64,000 nucleotides of DNA, taken from Saprospiraceae bacterium (lineage in GTDB: Bacteria; Bacteroidota; Bacteroidia; Chitinophagales; Saprospiraceae). Position 1 is the stretch's first letter, and each line of letters opens with the position of its first letter. Location of the stretch: positions 1 to 64,000 of the forward strand of contig JADKFC010000003.1 in NCBI GenBank assembly GCA_016717655.1. Direction: 5' to 3'. The notes beneath the pieces were generated by a model that saw only the letters and a program-made list of their open reading frames with translations, was not told the origin of the DNA and searched no databases. Position numbers and translations under genes: made by a program. Shown here piece after piece: positions 37,964 through 47,135 of the stretch.

Positions 37964-39112
37964 TTACATTTTTGCTGCCGCTTCTACGCCAATGGCATCG
38001 ATGATGGCTTGGGTGTTTTTGGGTCCTGCAATATTGATTTGCAACAAGCCTGTTTCAAACTCAGCGAGTTCATCTTTTGAAAATGTGATGTTATGGGCTG
38101 CGATGTTTTCTTTGAGGTGCACCAGATTGGATGTGCCGGGTATGGGTACAATCCATGGTTTTTGGGCCTGCAACCAGGCAAGAGAAATTTGGGCTGCAGT
38201 GGCTCTTTTGCGCAGTCCCCATTCTTTGGCAAAGTCCAGGAGTTGCAGGTTTTGTTTAATGTTTTCAGGTGTTACCCTGGGCAGGATAGTCCTGAAGTCG
38301 CCCTGCACAAATCGGGTGTTTTCGTTGATCGCTCCGGCGAGGAAGCCATAACCTAGTGGACACCAGGGTACAAAGCCAATGCCCAGCTCTTCGCACAAGG
38401 GTAGTACTGCTTTTTCGGAGTCGCGGGTCCACAGTGAATATTCATTTTGAATGGCGGTAACAGGGTGCACAGCGTGGGCCCTGCGGATGGTATTGAGTCC
38501 CGGCTCTGACAAGCCCCAGTGCAGTATTTTGCCTTCCTTAACCAGGTCTTTGATTGTCATAGCTACCTCTTCGATGGGTACTGTGGGATCAACCCGGTGT
38601 TGGTAGTACAAGTCGATGTAATCGGTTCTCAATCTTTTCAAGGAACCTTCTACAGCTCTCCGTATATTTTCAGGTCGACTGTTTAGCGGACGACCACGAC
38701 CACTTTGGTGGTTGGGATCTACATTAAATCCAAACTTGGTGGCAACGACCACGTCTTTTCTGAAAGGTGCCAGGGCTTCTCCGATCTGTGTTTCATTGGT
38801 GAGCGGACCGTAGACTTCAGCGGTATCAAAAAAGGTAATGCCGTTTTCAAAAGCAGTTTGATATAGTTTGTTGACATGGCTTTGCTCCCTCACACCACCG
38901 CCATAAAAACCCACCACCGGCAGCCCACCCAGGCCCTGGGCTGATACTTCCAGTTTGCCAAGTTTTCTTTTATTGCCTTTAACAGAAGTATGGCTTGACA
39001 ATGAAACTTCCGTTGATTTTTGATTTTGGGCTGTCAATGACTGACCTGCCATGATGGCTGCACCTGCAACCAGGTTGCTCATAAGGAATTGGCGGCGATT
39101 GAAATGATTCAT
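37964..39112 (-). CDS. Aldo/keto reductase with Tat-type signal
   Basis: This 382-residue NAD(P)H-dependent oxidoreductase has an N-terminal twin-arginine-like signal (FNRRQFLMSNLVAGAAI). The AKR barrel carries the tetrad in FFDTAEVYG (Asp, Tyr), VVVATKFGF (Lys) and DLYYQHRVD (His). The C-terminal cofactor loop is IVPIPGTSNLVHLKEN. It is the first gene of a two-gene operon. It is divergent from an AraC regulator, its most likely controller. Confidence 0.92.
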   Translation of the reverse strand: MNHFNRRQFLMSNLVAGAAIMAGQSLTAQNQKSTEVSLSSHTSVKGNKRKLGKLEVSAQGLGGLPVVGFYGGGVREQSHVNKLYQTAFENGITFFDTAEVYGPLTNETQIGEALAPFRKDVVVATKFGFNVDPNHQSGRGRPLNSRPENIRRAVEGSLKRLRTDYIDLYYQHRVDPTVPIEEVAMTIKDLVKEGKILHWGLSEPGLNTIRRAHAVHPVTAIQNEYSLWTRDSEKAVLPLCEELGIGFVPWCPLGYGFLAGAINENTRFVQGDFRTILPRVTPENIKQNLQLLDFAKEWGLRKRATAAQISLAWLQAQKPWIVPIPGTSNLVHLKENIAAHNITFSKDELAEFETGLLQINIAGPKNTQAIIDAIGVEAAAKM

Positions 39113-39134
39113 ATGAATTGATTGTTTTGTAATG

Positions 39135-39142
39135 CAAAGATA
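39135..39142 (-). promoter_or_regulatory. -7 promoter box TATCTTTG of the aldo/keto reductase operon
   Basis: The minus strand reads TATCTTTG 22 nt before the ATG. The 150-bp divergent region to the AraC gene also contains its TAACTTTG box at 39239-39246. Confidence 0.5.
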
Positions 39143-39264
39143 GCCGGGATCCTACGGCTATCTTTATATGGATCACGGTATTATTTACCAATTTCACTGA
39201 TTGGTGTATGTAGGTTGTACGACAAAGCAACAAAAGCCTAACTTTGAATCAAAATATTGAAATC

Positions 39265-40176
39265 ATGGTACCCGTGTATAAATTTGAGACCATCAGTGCG
39301 TTTAATGCATTCAACAACCACAGCACACTGCATCCATTGGTATCAGTCCTTGATTTTTCTAAGGCTGCTATGAGGACCTGGGATGGTGCAAAAACGGTAA
39401 GGGTCAACTATGGTTTTTACTGCATCATATTGAAACAGGTAAAATGTGGTGATTTAAAATATGGCTGCAATTATTACGACTACCAGGAAGGCACCCTGGT
39501 TTTTATTTCTCCGGGGCAGGTAGTACAAATTGAAACCACGGGTGAGCCGTATCAACCGACCGGCTATGGGTTGGCTTTTCATGCTGACCTGATTCATGGC
39601 ACAGCCCTTGGCAAGCAGATTAGGGATTATTCATTTTTTGGTTATGAATCGCATGAAGCCCTTCACATTTCTGAGAAGGAGCGACAGACAGTGATGGATT
39701 GTTTTAATAAAATTTCAACAGAACTGGAAGGAACGATTGACAGACACAGCAAGAGACTGATCACTTCCAATATTGAGTTGTTTTTAAATTATTGTATCCG
39801 ATTTTATGATCGTCAGTTTGTTACGCGGGAAAAAGTCAATAAAGGAATTCTGGAGCGATTTGCCAACTTGCTCGATGATCACTTTCAGTCAGGCCAACTT
39901 CAAACCGCAGGCTTGCCCACGGTGGCTTATTGCGCCGATCAGCTTCATTTATCGGCCAATTATTTTGGGGATCTTGTTAAAAAAGAAACCGGCAAAACGG
40001 CACAGGAATATATACAGGCAAAAACCATTGAGGTTGCTAAACAGATGATTTTGGAGAGCCCTAAATCTTTTTCTGAAATTTCATATGAGCTTGGCTTTAA
40101 ATACCAACAACATTTTACCCGGCTTTTTAAACAAAAAACGGGTTTGTCGCCCAATGAGTATAGGAGGTTGAATTGA
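39265..40176 (+). CDS. AraC-family transcriptional regulator
   Basis: This 303-residue regulator has an N-terminal cupin-like sensing domain (GTLVFISPGQVVQIE) and a C-terminal double HTH: VAYCADQLHLSANYFGDLVK and SFSEISYELGFKYQQHFTRL, ending in GLSPNEYRRLN. The ATG at 39265 is chosen; an upstream in-frame TTG at 39244 overlaps the -7 box TAACTTTG. It is divergent from the aldo/keto reductase operon, the standard arrangement for a local activator. Confidence 0.92.
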   Translation: MVPVYKFETISAFNAFNNHSTLHPLVSVLDFSKAAMRTWDGAKTVRVNYGFYCIILKQVKCGDLKYGCNYYDYQEGTLVFISPGQVVQIETTGEPYQPTGYGLAFHADLIHGTALGKQIRDYSFFGYESHEALHISEKERQTVMDCFNKISTELEGTIDRHSKRLITSNIELFLNYCIRFYDRQFVTREKVNKGILERFANLLDDHFQSGQLQTAGLPTVAYCADQLHLSANYFGDLVKKETGKTAQEYIQAKTIEVAKQMILESPKSFSEISYELGFKYQQHFTRLFKQKTGLSPNEYRRLN

Positions 40177-40271
40177 GAGGATGGTTTGTGCCATTGAGGT
40201 ATTGGTGGGTGGCTACATTTAATAAAGAAATTACATTTTTTACGATGCAATAAATTGCGTCGCTACCATCG

Positions 40272-40279
40272 TATCTTTG
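40272..40279 (+). promoter_or_regulatory. -7 promoter box TATCTTTG of the EamA gene
   Basis: TATCTTTG is followed by CCCC and then the ATG at 40284, a 4-nt spacer. The transcript is predicted to be leaderless. Confidence 0.55.
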
Positions 40280-40283
40280 CCCC

Positions 40284-41189
40284 ATGAATTCCACGGATAC
40301 ATCGCTGCAGCGATCTCTCAGCTTTATGGTTTTGGCGTCATTGATGTTTGCGCTGACAGGGGCCATTGCGCGACTGCTCAAGGATGAGTATGCTTCGGTG
40401 CACCTGGTCTTGTTTCGCAATGTGATAGGGGTGGTTTTTGTGATGTACTGGCTTTATTCCAAGCCTCCGCAGCAGCAGGGAGGTAGGCCGTGGTTGCTTT
40501 TATTCAGGGGTTTTATCGGTACCATGGCCTTGTACTTCTTTTTCTATGGGGTCACTACCATCGGACTGCCGGAGTCGATAACTTACCAGCAGTCGTATCC
40601 TATTTTTTTGGCAGTGATTTCTTCGTTTTGGCTGGGGCAACGGCTGAACTCAGCGGCATGGACGGCCATCACGGTGGGTTTTGTAGGGCTGTGCCTGATC
40701 TTTGTACCCAAGATGTCGAGCCACGCGCTGGAGGTGAAGAGCCATCTCATTGGTATTGCGAACCTGGTGATGACGGGCATGGCCTATCTGAGCATACGTG
40801 GCCTGACCAAATATTACGACAACCGTACCATTGTGCTTTCTTTTATGTTGTGTGGCATTGTATTTCCCATGCTCTCGATGTTGCTCAGCACGGTTTACAA
40901 GGGCCAGACCCTTGACTTTATCATTGCTCCTCCTGTGGTGCCCCAATGGGACGACCTGCCCCTGATCTTGTGCCTGGGCATAGCAGCGTTGTTGGGCCAG
41001 GTTTTTCTAACCCGGGCATTTTCGCATCAGAATACGGGATTGATTGGGGCGGTGGGCTACTCCAACATTGTGTTTTCGATCTTTTTTGGGGTCATGATTG
41101 GAGATGCCATGCCGGATACAACCAGTCTGATTGGCATTGTACTCATCATAATGAGCGGAGTGGTGATATCGATGCAGAAGTCGTCGTGA
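40284..41189 (+). CDS. EamA/DMT-superfamily membrane transporter
   Basis: This 301-residue protein has about ten hydrophobic helices in two EamA repeats (MVLASLMFALTGAIARLL... and HLIGIANLVMTGMAYLSI...). It ends in a typical tail (TSLIGIVLIIMSGVVIS). DMT proteins export metabolites or amino acids; the substrate is unknown. It is convergent with the XRE-S24 gene, with only 5 bp between stops. Confidence 0.88.
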   Translation: MNSTDTSLQRSLSFMVLASLMFALTGAIARLLKDEYASVHLVLFRNVIGVVFVMYWLYSKPPQQQGGRPWLLLFRGFIGTMALYFFFYGVTTIGLPESITYQQSYPIFLAVISSFWLGQRLNSAAWTAITVGFVGLCLIFVPKMSSHALEVKSHLIGIANLVMTGMAYLSIRGLTKYYDNRTIVLSFMLCGIVFPMLSMLLSTVYKGQTLDFIIAPPVVPQWDDLPLILCLGIAALLGQVFLTRAFSHQNTGLIGAVGYSNIVFSIFFGVMIGDAMPDTTSLIGIVLIIMSGVVISMQKSS

Positions 41190-41194
41190 GGTAA

Positions 41195-41953
41195 TTAGTT
41201 GCCCACTACCTTGCTGTGCATTTCACCTACCTTACGCTGGATATCCGACAGCTTGTCTTCCAGCATGGCGTTGAAAGTGTGTTTGGTATCGGAGAAACTG
41301 AGGTGAGCGTAGTATTGCCATACCTCGGCGATCTCACTGTAATGCATGGTATAGGGGTTGTACGCTTCATTGTCGGAGATGAGTAAGAGGTTTTTTTCTT
41401 TGGCCTGGTTTCTCACACGCTTGTAAACTACCCCTTCTGATTTGCTCACTACTACGTAGGTTCTGCCATCTCTGATATCGGCCAATTTTTCAACGTAAGC
41501 ACTGATGATGATGGAACCCGGCTCAACGGGTAACATGGAATCGCCCCGGATTTCAAAGCCACGGTAGGTACCTTGCGGTATCTTGGGAAAGTAGATTTTG
41601 GGCAGGTCTTTGATGTACTCGGGATCAGACATGGAATCGAGGTAGCCGGCCTCTGCCTTGGTATCTACCAGCTCGATATTGCTATTTTGCCAGGGGTCAA
41701 CGCTGATGGCGAGCACTTTTAGGTTGTCACCCCCCTTGTGTTCGGGGTTCTGGTGCTCGAGATTGTAAGCTATGAGGTCGTCAAGCGTAACACCAAAGTA
41801 CTTGGCCATTTTGAGCATGAGCTCGATGTTGGGCTCCACAAAGCCCCTTTCATACGCAGAAAGGGTAGTGCGGGGAATGCCCAGGCTCTCTGCCAATTCA
41901 GCCTGTGAAATGCTGTGTTTGCCTCTTAAAAACTTTAAATTCGTTTCTATCAT
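41195..41953 (-). CDS. XRE-family repressor with S24 LexA-like peptidase domain
   Basis: This 252-residue protein has an N-terminal HTH (SQAELAESLGIPRTTLSAYERG). A linker with an Ala-Gly pair (KAEAGYLD) suits self-cleavage. The S24 domain has its serine in FEIRGDSMLPVEPGS and its lysine in GVVYKRVRN. Such proteins are cleaved on DNA damage when RecA is active. It lies downstream of uvrB on the same strand, separated by a repeat-rich 225-bp gap. It could be a LexA-like SOS regulator here, although prophage-type repressors look similar. Confidence 0.9.
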   Translation of the reverse strand: MIETNLKFLRGKHSISQAELAESLGIPRTTLSAYERGFVEPNIELMLKMAKYFGVTLDDLIAYNLEHQNPEHKGGDNLKVLAISVDPWQNSNIELVDTKAEAGYLDSMSDPEYIKDLPKIYFPKIPQGTYRGFEIRGDSMLPVEPGSIIISAYVEKLADIRDGRTYVVVSKSEGVVYKRVRNQAKEKNLLLISDNEAYNPYTMHYSEIAEVWQYYAHLSFSDTKHTFNAMLEDKLSDIQRKVGEMHSKVVGN

Positions 41954-41969
41954 GTCTGCGAATTTTCGT

Positions 41970-41977
41970 CAAAGATA
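41970..41977 (-). promoter_or_regulatory. -7 promoter box TATCTTTG of the XRE-S24 gene
   Basis: The minus strand reads TATCTTTG 16 nt before the ATG. A small palindrome AACATGTT lies just upstream and could be an operator. Confidence 0.5.
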
Positions 41978-41999
41978 CTAAAATGTCAAACATGTTGTA

Positions 42000-42178
42000 G
42001 TGTTTTGGGCAAGTATTTCGTCTCCCTACTCCCCTAATGGGGTGTAGGGACAAGCCCTACTTCTCAGTGGGGGTGTAGGGACAAGTACCCGGATCCCTAC
42101 ACCGGTGCCCGGCATAGGGACAGGTGCTCGGATCCCTACACCGGTGCCCGGCATAGGGACAGGTGCTCCGATACCCGG
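42000..42178. repeat. GTAGGGA/TCCCTAC palindromic repeats with a 39-bp tandem unit
   Basis: A 39-bp unit starting CGGATCCCTACACCGGTGCC occurs at 42090 and again at 42129. Inside it TCCCTA...TAGGGA can pair as a hairpin. Further GTAGGGACAAG copies lie upstream. This looks like a REP/BIME-type element between uvrB and the XRE-S24 gene. Confidence 0.75.
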
Positions 42179-44191
42179 TTACAGTTTCTTTTTGAGGGCC
42201 AAAAGTTCGTCGCGGTATTGGGCGGCGGAGATGAAATCGAGGTCTTTGGCGGCTTGTTTCATTTTGGCTTCGGTTTCGTGGACCAATTTTTGGATCTGGT
42301 CTTTGTTCATGTATTGCAATACCGGATCTGCAGCGAGGGAGTCGATTTCGGGCTCGATGTAGGCCTTGGTTTTGGCACCGCGGACATCGAGGATGGATTT
42401 TTGGGCGAGGATTTCATCACGGGTTTTACCAACGGTGGTAGGGGTGATGTTGTGGATTCGGTTGTACTCCATCTGTTTGGCGCGGCGGCGGTTGGTTTCA
42501 TCGATGGTGTCTTGCATGCTGTCGGTTATTTTATCGGCATAAAAGATGACCTGACCGTTGACATTTCGGGCTGCACGGCCCGCGGTTTGGGTGAGCGATC
42601 TGTTGTTGCGGAGGAAACCTTCTTTGTCTGCATCCAAAACAGCAACGAGTGATACCTCGGGTAAGTCGAGGCCCTCTCTGAGGAGGTTGACCCCAACAAG
42701 GACATCAAAAACACCGAGGCGGAGGTCGCGGATGATTTCTACCCTGTCGAGGGTATCGACTTCGGAGTGGATGTACCTAACCTTGATGTTGAGTTTGGTG
42801 AGGTATTTCGTGAGTTCCTCAGCCATACGTTTGGTGAGGGTGGTGACCAGGATGCGTTCGTTGATTTCAATGCGCTGCTGGATCTCGTTGATGAGGTCGT
42901 CGATTTGGTTGAGGCTGGGTCGCACATCAATGGGGGGATCCAGGAGGCCGGTGGGTCTCACAATTTGTTCTACTACCACGCCTTCACTTTTTTCCAGTTC
43001 ATAGTCGCCCGGAGTAGCGGAGACATAAACGAGTTGGTTGACCACCGATTCAAATTCTTCAAAATTGAGGGGTCTGTTGTCGATGGCAGAGGGCAGGCGG
43101 AAGCCGTAATTGACCAGGTTGAGTTTACGTGCGCGGTCGCCACCCCACATGCCCCTTACCTGGGGAAGGGTAACGTGGCTCTCGTCGATGATCATGAGGT
43201 AGTCATCCGGAAAGTAATCGAGCAGACAAAATGGACGGGTGCCCATCTTGCGACCGTCGAAGAAGCGGGAATAGTTTTCAATGCCCGAGCAGTAGCCCAG
43301 TTCCCTGATCATTTCCAGGTCAAAATTGACCCTTTCTTTGATTCTTTTTGCTTCGATGTATCGACCCTCGCTGGTGAAAAACTTTTCGTGTTCGTGCAGC
43401 TCATCTTCGATCATTCGGATGATGCCTTTGAGTCTGTCTTTGGGGGCCACGTAGAGGTTGGCGGGAAAGATGGCCGCGTGGTCTAAGCTGGCTATGCGTT
43501 TGCCGGAAACGGTTTCTATGGATTCAATGTTTTCAATTTCATCGCCAAAAAAGATGATCCGGTAACCGTATTCGGCGTAGGGCAGGTTGATATCTACCGT
43601 ATCTCCCTTGACCCTGAAGGTGGCTCTTTTGAAGTCGGTTTCTGTTCTGGAATAAAGGGCATCGTTGAGCTTGTACAAAAAGGCATTCCTGCTCATGGAC
43701 TGGCCTTTTTCGAGCCGGATGATGCCCGATTTGTAGTCTTCCGGATTGCCCATGCCATAGATACACGATACGGAAGAAACGATGATGATGTCGCGTCTTC
43801 CTGATAAGAGAGAAGAAGTTGCTCTCAGTCGGAGTTTGTCAATCTCTTCGTTGATGGACAGGTCTTTTTCGATGTAGGTATCGTTGTGGGTGATGTAGGC
43901 TTCCGGTTGGTAGTAATCGTAGTACGATACAAAAAACTCGACCGCGTTTTCGGGAAAAAATTCTGTGAATTCTGCAAATAGCTGGGCGGTGAGGGTTTTG
44001 TTGTGCGTAAGGATGAGGGTAGGTTTTTTCACCTGGGCAATGACGTTGGCCATGGTAAATGTTTTTCCTGAGCCGGTAACGCCCAGCAGCACCTGGTATT
44101 TTTCATCGCTTCTAATACCTTCTACAAGCTGTTTAATAGCGGTAGGTTGGTCGCCCGTGGGTTGATAGTGGGATGTGAGTTTGAAGTCCAT
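42179..44191 (-). CDS. uvrB: Excinuclease ABC subunit B
   Basis: This 670-residue UvrB is complete and in frame. It loads onto damaged DNA with UvrA and recruits UvrC for incision. Walker A is GVTGSGKT (37-44), with the beta-hairpin YYDYYQPEAYI, the DESH motif IDESHVTLPQ, helicase motif VSATPGDYE, the TAGRAARN motif and a C-terminal UVR domain (EAKMKQAAKDLDFISAAQYRDEL). The near-consensus box TATCTTTA lies 19 nt before the ATG. A strong hairpin and a minisatellite occupy its upstream region. Confidence 0.98.
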   Translation of the reverse strand: MDFKLTSHYQPTGDQPTAIKQLVEGIRSDEKYQVLLGVTGSGKTFTMANVIAQVKKPTLILTHNKTLTAQLFAEFTEFFPENAVEFFVSYYDYYQPEAYITHNDTYIEKDLSINEEIDKLRLRATSSLLSGRRDIIIVSSVSCIYGMGNPEDYKSGIIRLEKGQSMSRNAFLYKLNDALYSRTETDFKRATFRVKGDTVDINLPYAEYGYRIIFFGDEIENIESIETVSGKRIASLDHAAIFPANLYVAPKDRLKGIIRMIEDELHEHEKFFTSEGRYIEAKRIKERVNFDLEMIRELGYCSGIENYSRFFDGRKMGTRPFCLLDYFPDDYLMIIDESHVTLPQVRGMWGGDRARKLNLVNYGFRLPSAIDNRPLNFEEFESVVNQLVYVSATPGDYELEKSEGVVVEQIVRPTGLLDPPIDVRPSLNQIDDLINEIQQRIEINERILVTTLTKRMAEELTKYLTKLNIKVRYIHSEVDTLDRVEIIRDLRLGVFDVLVGVNLLREGLDLPEVSLVAVLDADKEGFLRNNRSLTQTAGRAARNVNGQVIFYADKITDSMQDTIDETNRRRAKQMEYNRIHNITPTTVGKTRDEILAQKSILDVRGAKTKAYIEPEIDSLAADPVLQYMNKDQIQKLVHETEAKMKQAAKDLDFISAAQYRDELLALKKKL

Positions 44192-44221
44192 GGATTGGGA
44201 TTAAGGGGTGTAAAGATAGTG

Positions 44222-44539
44222 TTAGTCCCGTAAAAATGCGGGACTAAATGTTCTCGCTTCGCTTGCGCTGCGCTAAATGTTCGCGCTTCGCTTTCGCTGC
44301 GCTAAATGTTCGCGCTGCGCTAAATGTTCGCGCTTCGCTAAATGTTCGCGCTTCGCTCGCTAAATGTTCGCGCTTCGCTTTCGCTTCGCTAAATGTTCGC
44401 GCTGCGCTAAATGTTCGCGCTTCGCTTTCGCTGCATGTTCGCGCTTCGCTAAATGTTCGCGTTGGGCTGCATGTTCGCGCTTCGCTTGCGCTGCTTTAAA
44501 TGTTTGCGCTCCGCAGGCGTTCCTCAAGTGCGGGACTAA
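44222..44539. repeat. Hairpin plus AAATGTTCGCGCTTCGC minisatellite upstream of uvrB
   Basis: TTAGTCCCG and CGGGACTAA (44222-44230, 44239-44247) form a perfect 9-bp hairpin. About twelve variable units built on CTAAATGTTCGCGCTTCGC and (GCTTCG/GCTGCG) follow to about 44510. A second CGGGACTAA lies at 44531-44539, so the array is bracketed by this motif. It has an ORF by chance but no codon-like constraint is apparent. Confidence 0.8.
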
Positions 44540-44598
44540 TTGCTTTTTAGGGGATTGGTGAGCCGCAGAATCCTGCGGCTCCACAGGGCCCTGCCTCT

Positions 44599-46023
44599 CT
44601 ATGAGGTTTTCCATTGTTTGGATTTCCAGTGGTAGAGGATGAGGCCGTAAAAAATGATGGAGAGGCCGAGGATGGATTTGATGACAGGGGTTTCGCCTTT
44701 GAGGTAGGCGGTGATGTCGCTGTAGATGGTGATGATGGCGTAGAGGGCTGAGAAGAAGACAAAAATGAGGGGAAGGAAGGGATAGGCTTTGATGCTGTAG
44801 GGACGGGGGGTGTTGGGGTATTTTTTGCGAAGGATGATGAGGCCATAGGCGCCAAAGCCGTAGAAGATCCAGGTGACAAAGACGAAGAGGTCGGCCAGCA
44901 TATCGAAGGAGCCGGTGAGGATGTAGAGGATGGAGACAAAGGCATGGAGCCAGAGGGCGTTGGAAGGGGTGTTGTATTTGGGGTGGACGGTGCCGGTCCA
45001 CGGATAAAAGTCTTTGTTTTCGCCCATGGAGAAGGTGAGGCGGGCGCAGGCCAGGGTATTGCCATTGACGGCACCAAAGGTAGAAACCATGACCATAACT
45101 GCGATGAGGGCGGCACCTGCATTGCCCAGGATGGGCAGGATGGCGTCGGTGGCGATGAGGGTAGAAGCAGCGGCTTTATCGGTGCCCAACATAAAAAAGA
45201 AGGCGAGGTGGGTGCCTACGTAGAGGACAAAACAAATGAGCAGGCCGATCCAAAGGGCGCGGGGTATTTGTTTTTCGGGTTGTTTTAATTCACCGGCTAC
45301 AAAGCCGAGGTTGTTCCAGCCATCGAAGGCGGCAAAGGCACCGGATAAGGCACCCACACTGGCCAGGATGGCGGCAGCGCTGAGGGTAACCCTGCCCGTA
45401 GGCATTAGGTTGGACCATTGACCCTGGCCGGAAGAAAAAATAATAACTATGATTAAAATAAGCAGGATCACTTTTAACCAGGTAAAAAACATCTGTACCT
45501 GGTTGCCGGATTTGAGGCTAAAGTGATTGAAGGCAGTGAGCACCAGGACCGAGGCTATGGCGGTCATTTTCACCCCAAAGTTTTCCAGGGGAAAGAGCCG
45601 GCCAATCATGGGCAGAGGTACATAAAAGGATTTTTCTGTGGCCGGATGAAAGCGAGGGAGGTCAACAAAGTAGGACAGGTATTGGGCAAAAACAAAGGCG
45701 ATGGCGGCAACCGCTGCAGTATTGATGACGGCAAGTCCTGACCAGCCATAAACAAAGGCAAAACGATGGCCGTACATTTCTTTGAAATAGATAAACTGAC
45801 CGCCCGTTTCCGGAAACATGGAGCCGATCTCTGCATTGATCATGGCACCGATGAGGCTGAGACCACCCGCCAGAAGCCAGATGCCGAGGATCCACATGGG
45901 ATCTGGCAGGAGCTGGGCCATGGTAGCCGGTTTGGCAAAGATGCTGGAGCCAATGACACTGCCTACCACGAGGGCAATGGCAGGCAGGAGGCCCAGTTGT
46001 CTTTTGAGGCTGGCCTTAGTCAT
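44599..46023 (-). CDS. APC-superfamily amino-acid permease (LAT-like)
   Basis: This 474-residue integral membrane transporter has about twelve helices. The APC substrate motif is GSVIGSSIFAKPA in helix 1, followed by GGLSLIGAMINAEIGSMFPETGG and GWNNLGFVAGELKQPEKQIPRAL. It begins at ATG 46023, overlapping the end of the Rieske gene (AATGACTAA). A longer open frame reaching to 46875 is not a real fusion: it is produced by frameshifts in the Rieske gene. It is the last gene of the symporter-oxygenase-permease operon. Confidence 0.9.
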   Translation of the reverse strand: MTKASLKRQLGLLPAIALVVGSVIGSSIFAKPATMAQLLPDPMWILGIWLLAGGLSLIGAMINAEIGSMFPETGGQFIYFKEMYGHRFAFVYGWSGLAVINTAAVAAIAFVFAQYLSYFVDLPRFHPATEKSFYVPLPMIGRLFPLENFGVKMTAIASVLVLTAFNHFSLKSGNQVQMFFTWLKVILLILIIVIIFSSGQGQWSNLMPTGRVTLSAAAILASVGALSGAFAAFDGWNNLGFVAGELKQPEKQIPRALWIGLLICFVLYVGTHLAFFFMLGTDKAAASTLIATDAILPILGNAGAALIAVMVMVSTFGAVNGNTLACARLTFSMGENKDFYPWTGTVHPKYNTPSNALWLHAFVSILYILTGSFDMLADLFVFVTWIFYGFGAYGLIILRKKYPNTPRPYSIKAYPFLPLIFVFFSALYAIITIYSDITAYLKGETPVIKSILGLSIIFYGLILYHWKSKQWKTS

Positions 46024-47128
46024 TGAGGGCCATAGCAAGGAGTCGGTGAAAATGATGGGGCCCTGTTTCTCGTGCAGCGGAGTAACGGCCGTGGGTGATA
46101 GGCCCTGGATTTGGGTACCTTTTTGTACCCATTCTACAATGGCTTCGTCTTCCATCTCTACGGTATGAAGATCGCTGCCGGCGCCCTGGTTGTATTTATT
46201 GTCATCGAGGATATAAGTTTTAAAAGTAACCACGGTCTGATCTACTGACAGCGGGGCGACGATGTTGAGGGAGAGTCCCCAGGGATAAAAATTGAACATC
46301 AGGTTGGGGAAAACAAAGTAGTAGTAAGCCGCCACATTTTTACCATAATCGGGATGGTCGGTGGGCAGGTCAAAACTGAGTTCTCCTTCTTTGGCATAGC
46401 CGATTTGTAGGATACAATCGTCCTGGGTAAGGGTTTCGTAACTGCCAAAGTCGAGCACCTGGTTGAGGCCGGCATGGACAAAAGGTATGTGAAAGCCTTC
46501 GAGGTAGTTTTCGCAGTAGAGTGCCCAATTGGCATGGATGGTGAACGATGAATCGCGCGAGGCATCGTATCGGAAATTATCAAAAGTAAGAAAGCTCAAA
46601 CGTTCCATCATGCAGGGCATAGGCTGGGGGCAGCGCGCTTTGCGGTACCAAAGATGTAAAGAGCCAGTTGCCCCATTTTTGGATGGGATAGCGAGGGAGG
46701 TCATCCTGGGCTGATGGAAAGTTTTGTACCTCTTTGAATTCAGGCATAAAGACCATCTTGCCATCGGCAGAAAAACGGCGACCATGGTACTTGCAGATGA
46801 GTCCGTGTTTGCTGGTGCAGGCTTCGGTGGCCAGGATGTTGCCCCGGTGGGTGCATACATTGGAAAAACAATCAAACTGACCCTCAGTATTTTTTACAGC
46901 TACCAGCGGTTCATCGATGATGGGGGGTAAGAAGGAGAAGGGAAAATAAAAATCCTCCGTTGGCAATTCATCACAAGAAGCGATGAATTGCCACGAAGGA
47001 ACAAATATTTTTTCTAACAAGACCTGAAAGACATTGGCATCGTGGTAAACCGCTGTATGAATGGTCTTTGCCTCCGCGATGTTGGCATGGACCTCAAAAT
47101 CATACGGGGGCAGCCGCTTGTCTTTCAT
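46016..47128 (-). CDS. Rieske non-haem iron oxygenase, two frameshifts
   Basis: This is the alpha-type subunit of a ring-hydroxylating or quaternary-amine oxygenase. The Rieske cluster motif is CTHRG...CKYHGRRF, and the mononuclear iron site is in NYLEGFHIPFVHAGL. The first frame (from 47128) stops in a T run near 46577; removing one T continues into DNFRYDASRDSSFTIHANW. A second break between 46125 and 46085 precedes the true C-terminus HGRYSAARETGPHHFHRLL, which stops at 46016. The sequence pattern resembles choline-monooxygenase/CntA-like enzymes. A sodium symporter precedes it and an APC permease follows, suggesting uptake and oxidation of an amine compound. Confidence 0.82.
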
Positions 47129-47135
47129 GGGCTGC

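Noticed and set aside
44248..44510. Coding region within the uvrB-upstream minisatellite
   Set aside because: All frames give simple repetitive peptides (KREHLAQREHLA-like), as expected from a short DNA repeat.
44599..46875. A 758-codon frame that looks like a Rieske-permease fusion
   Set aside because: The first part is the middle of the Rieske gene read through between two frameshifts. The true Rieske C-terminus lies in another frame and stops at 46016, and the permease has its own ATG at 46023.
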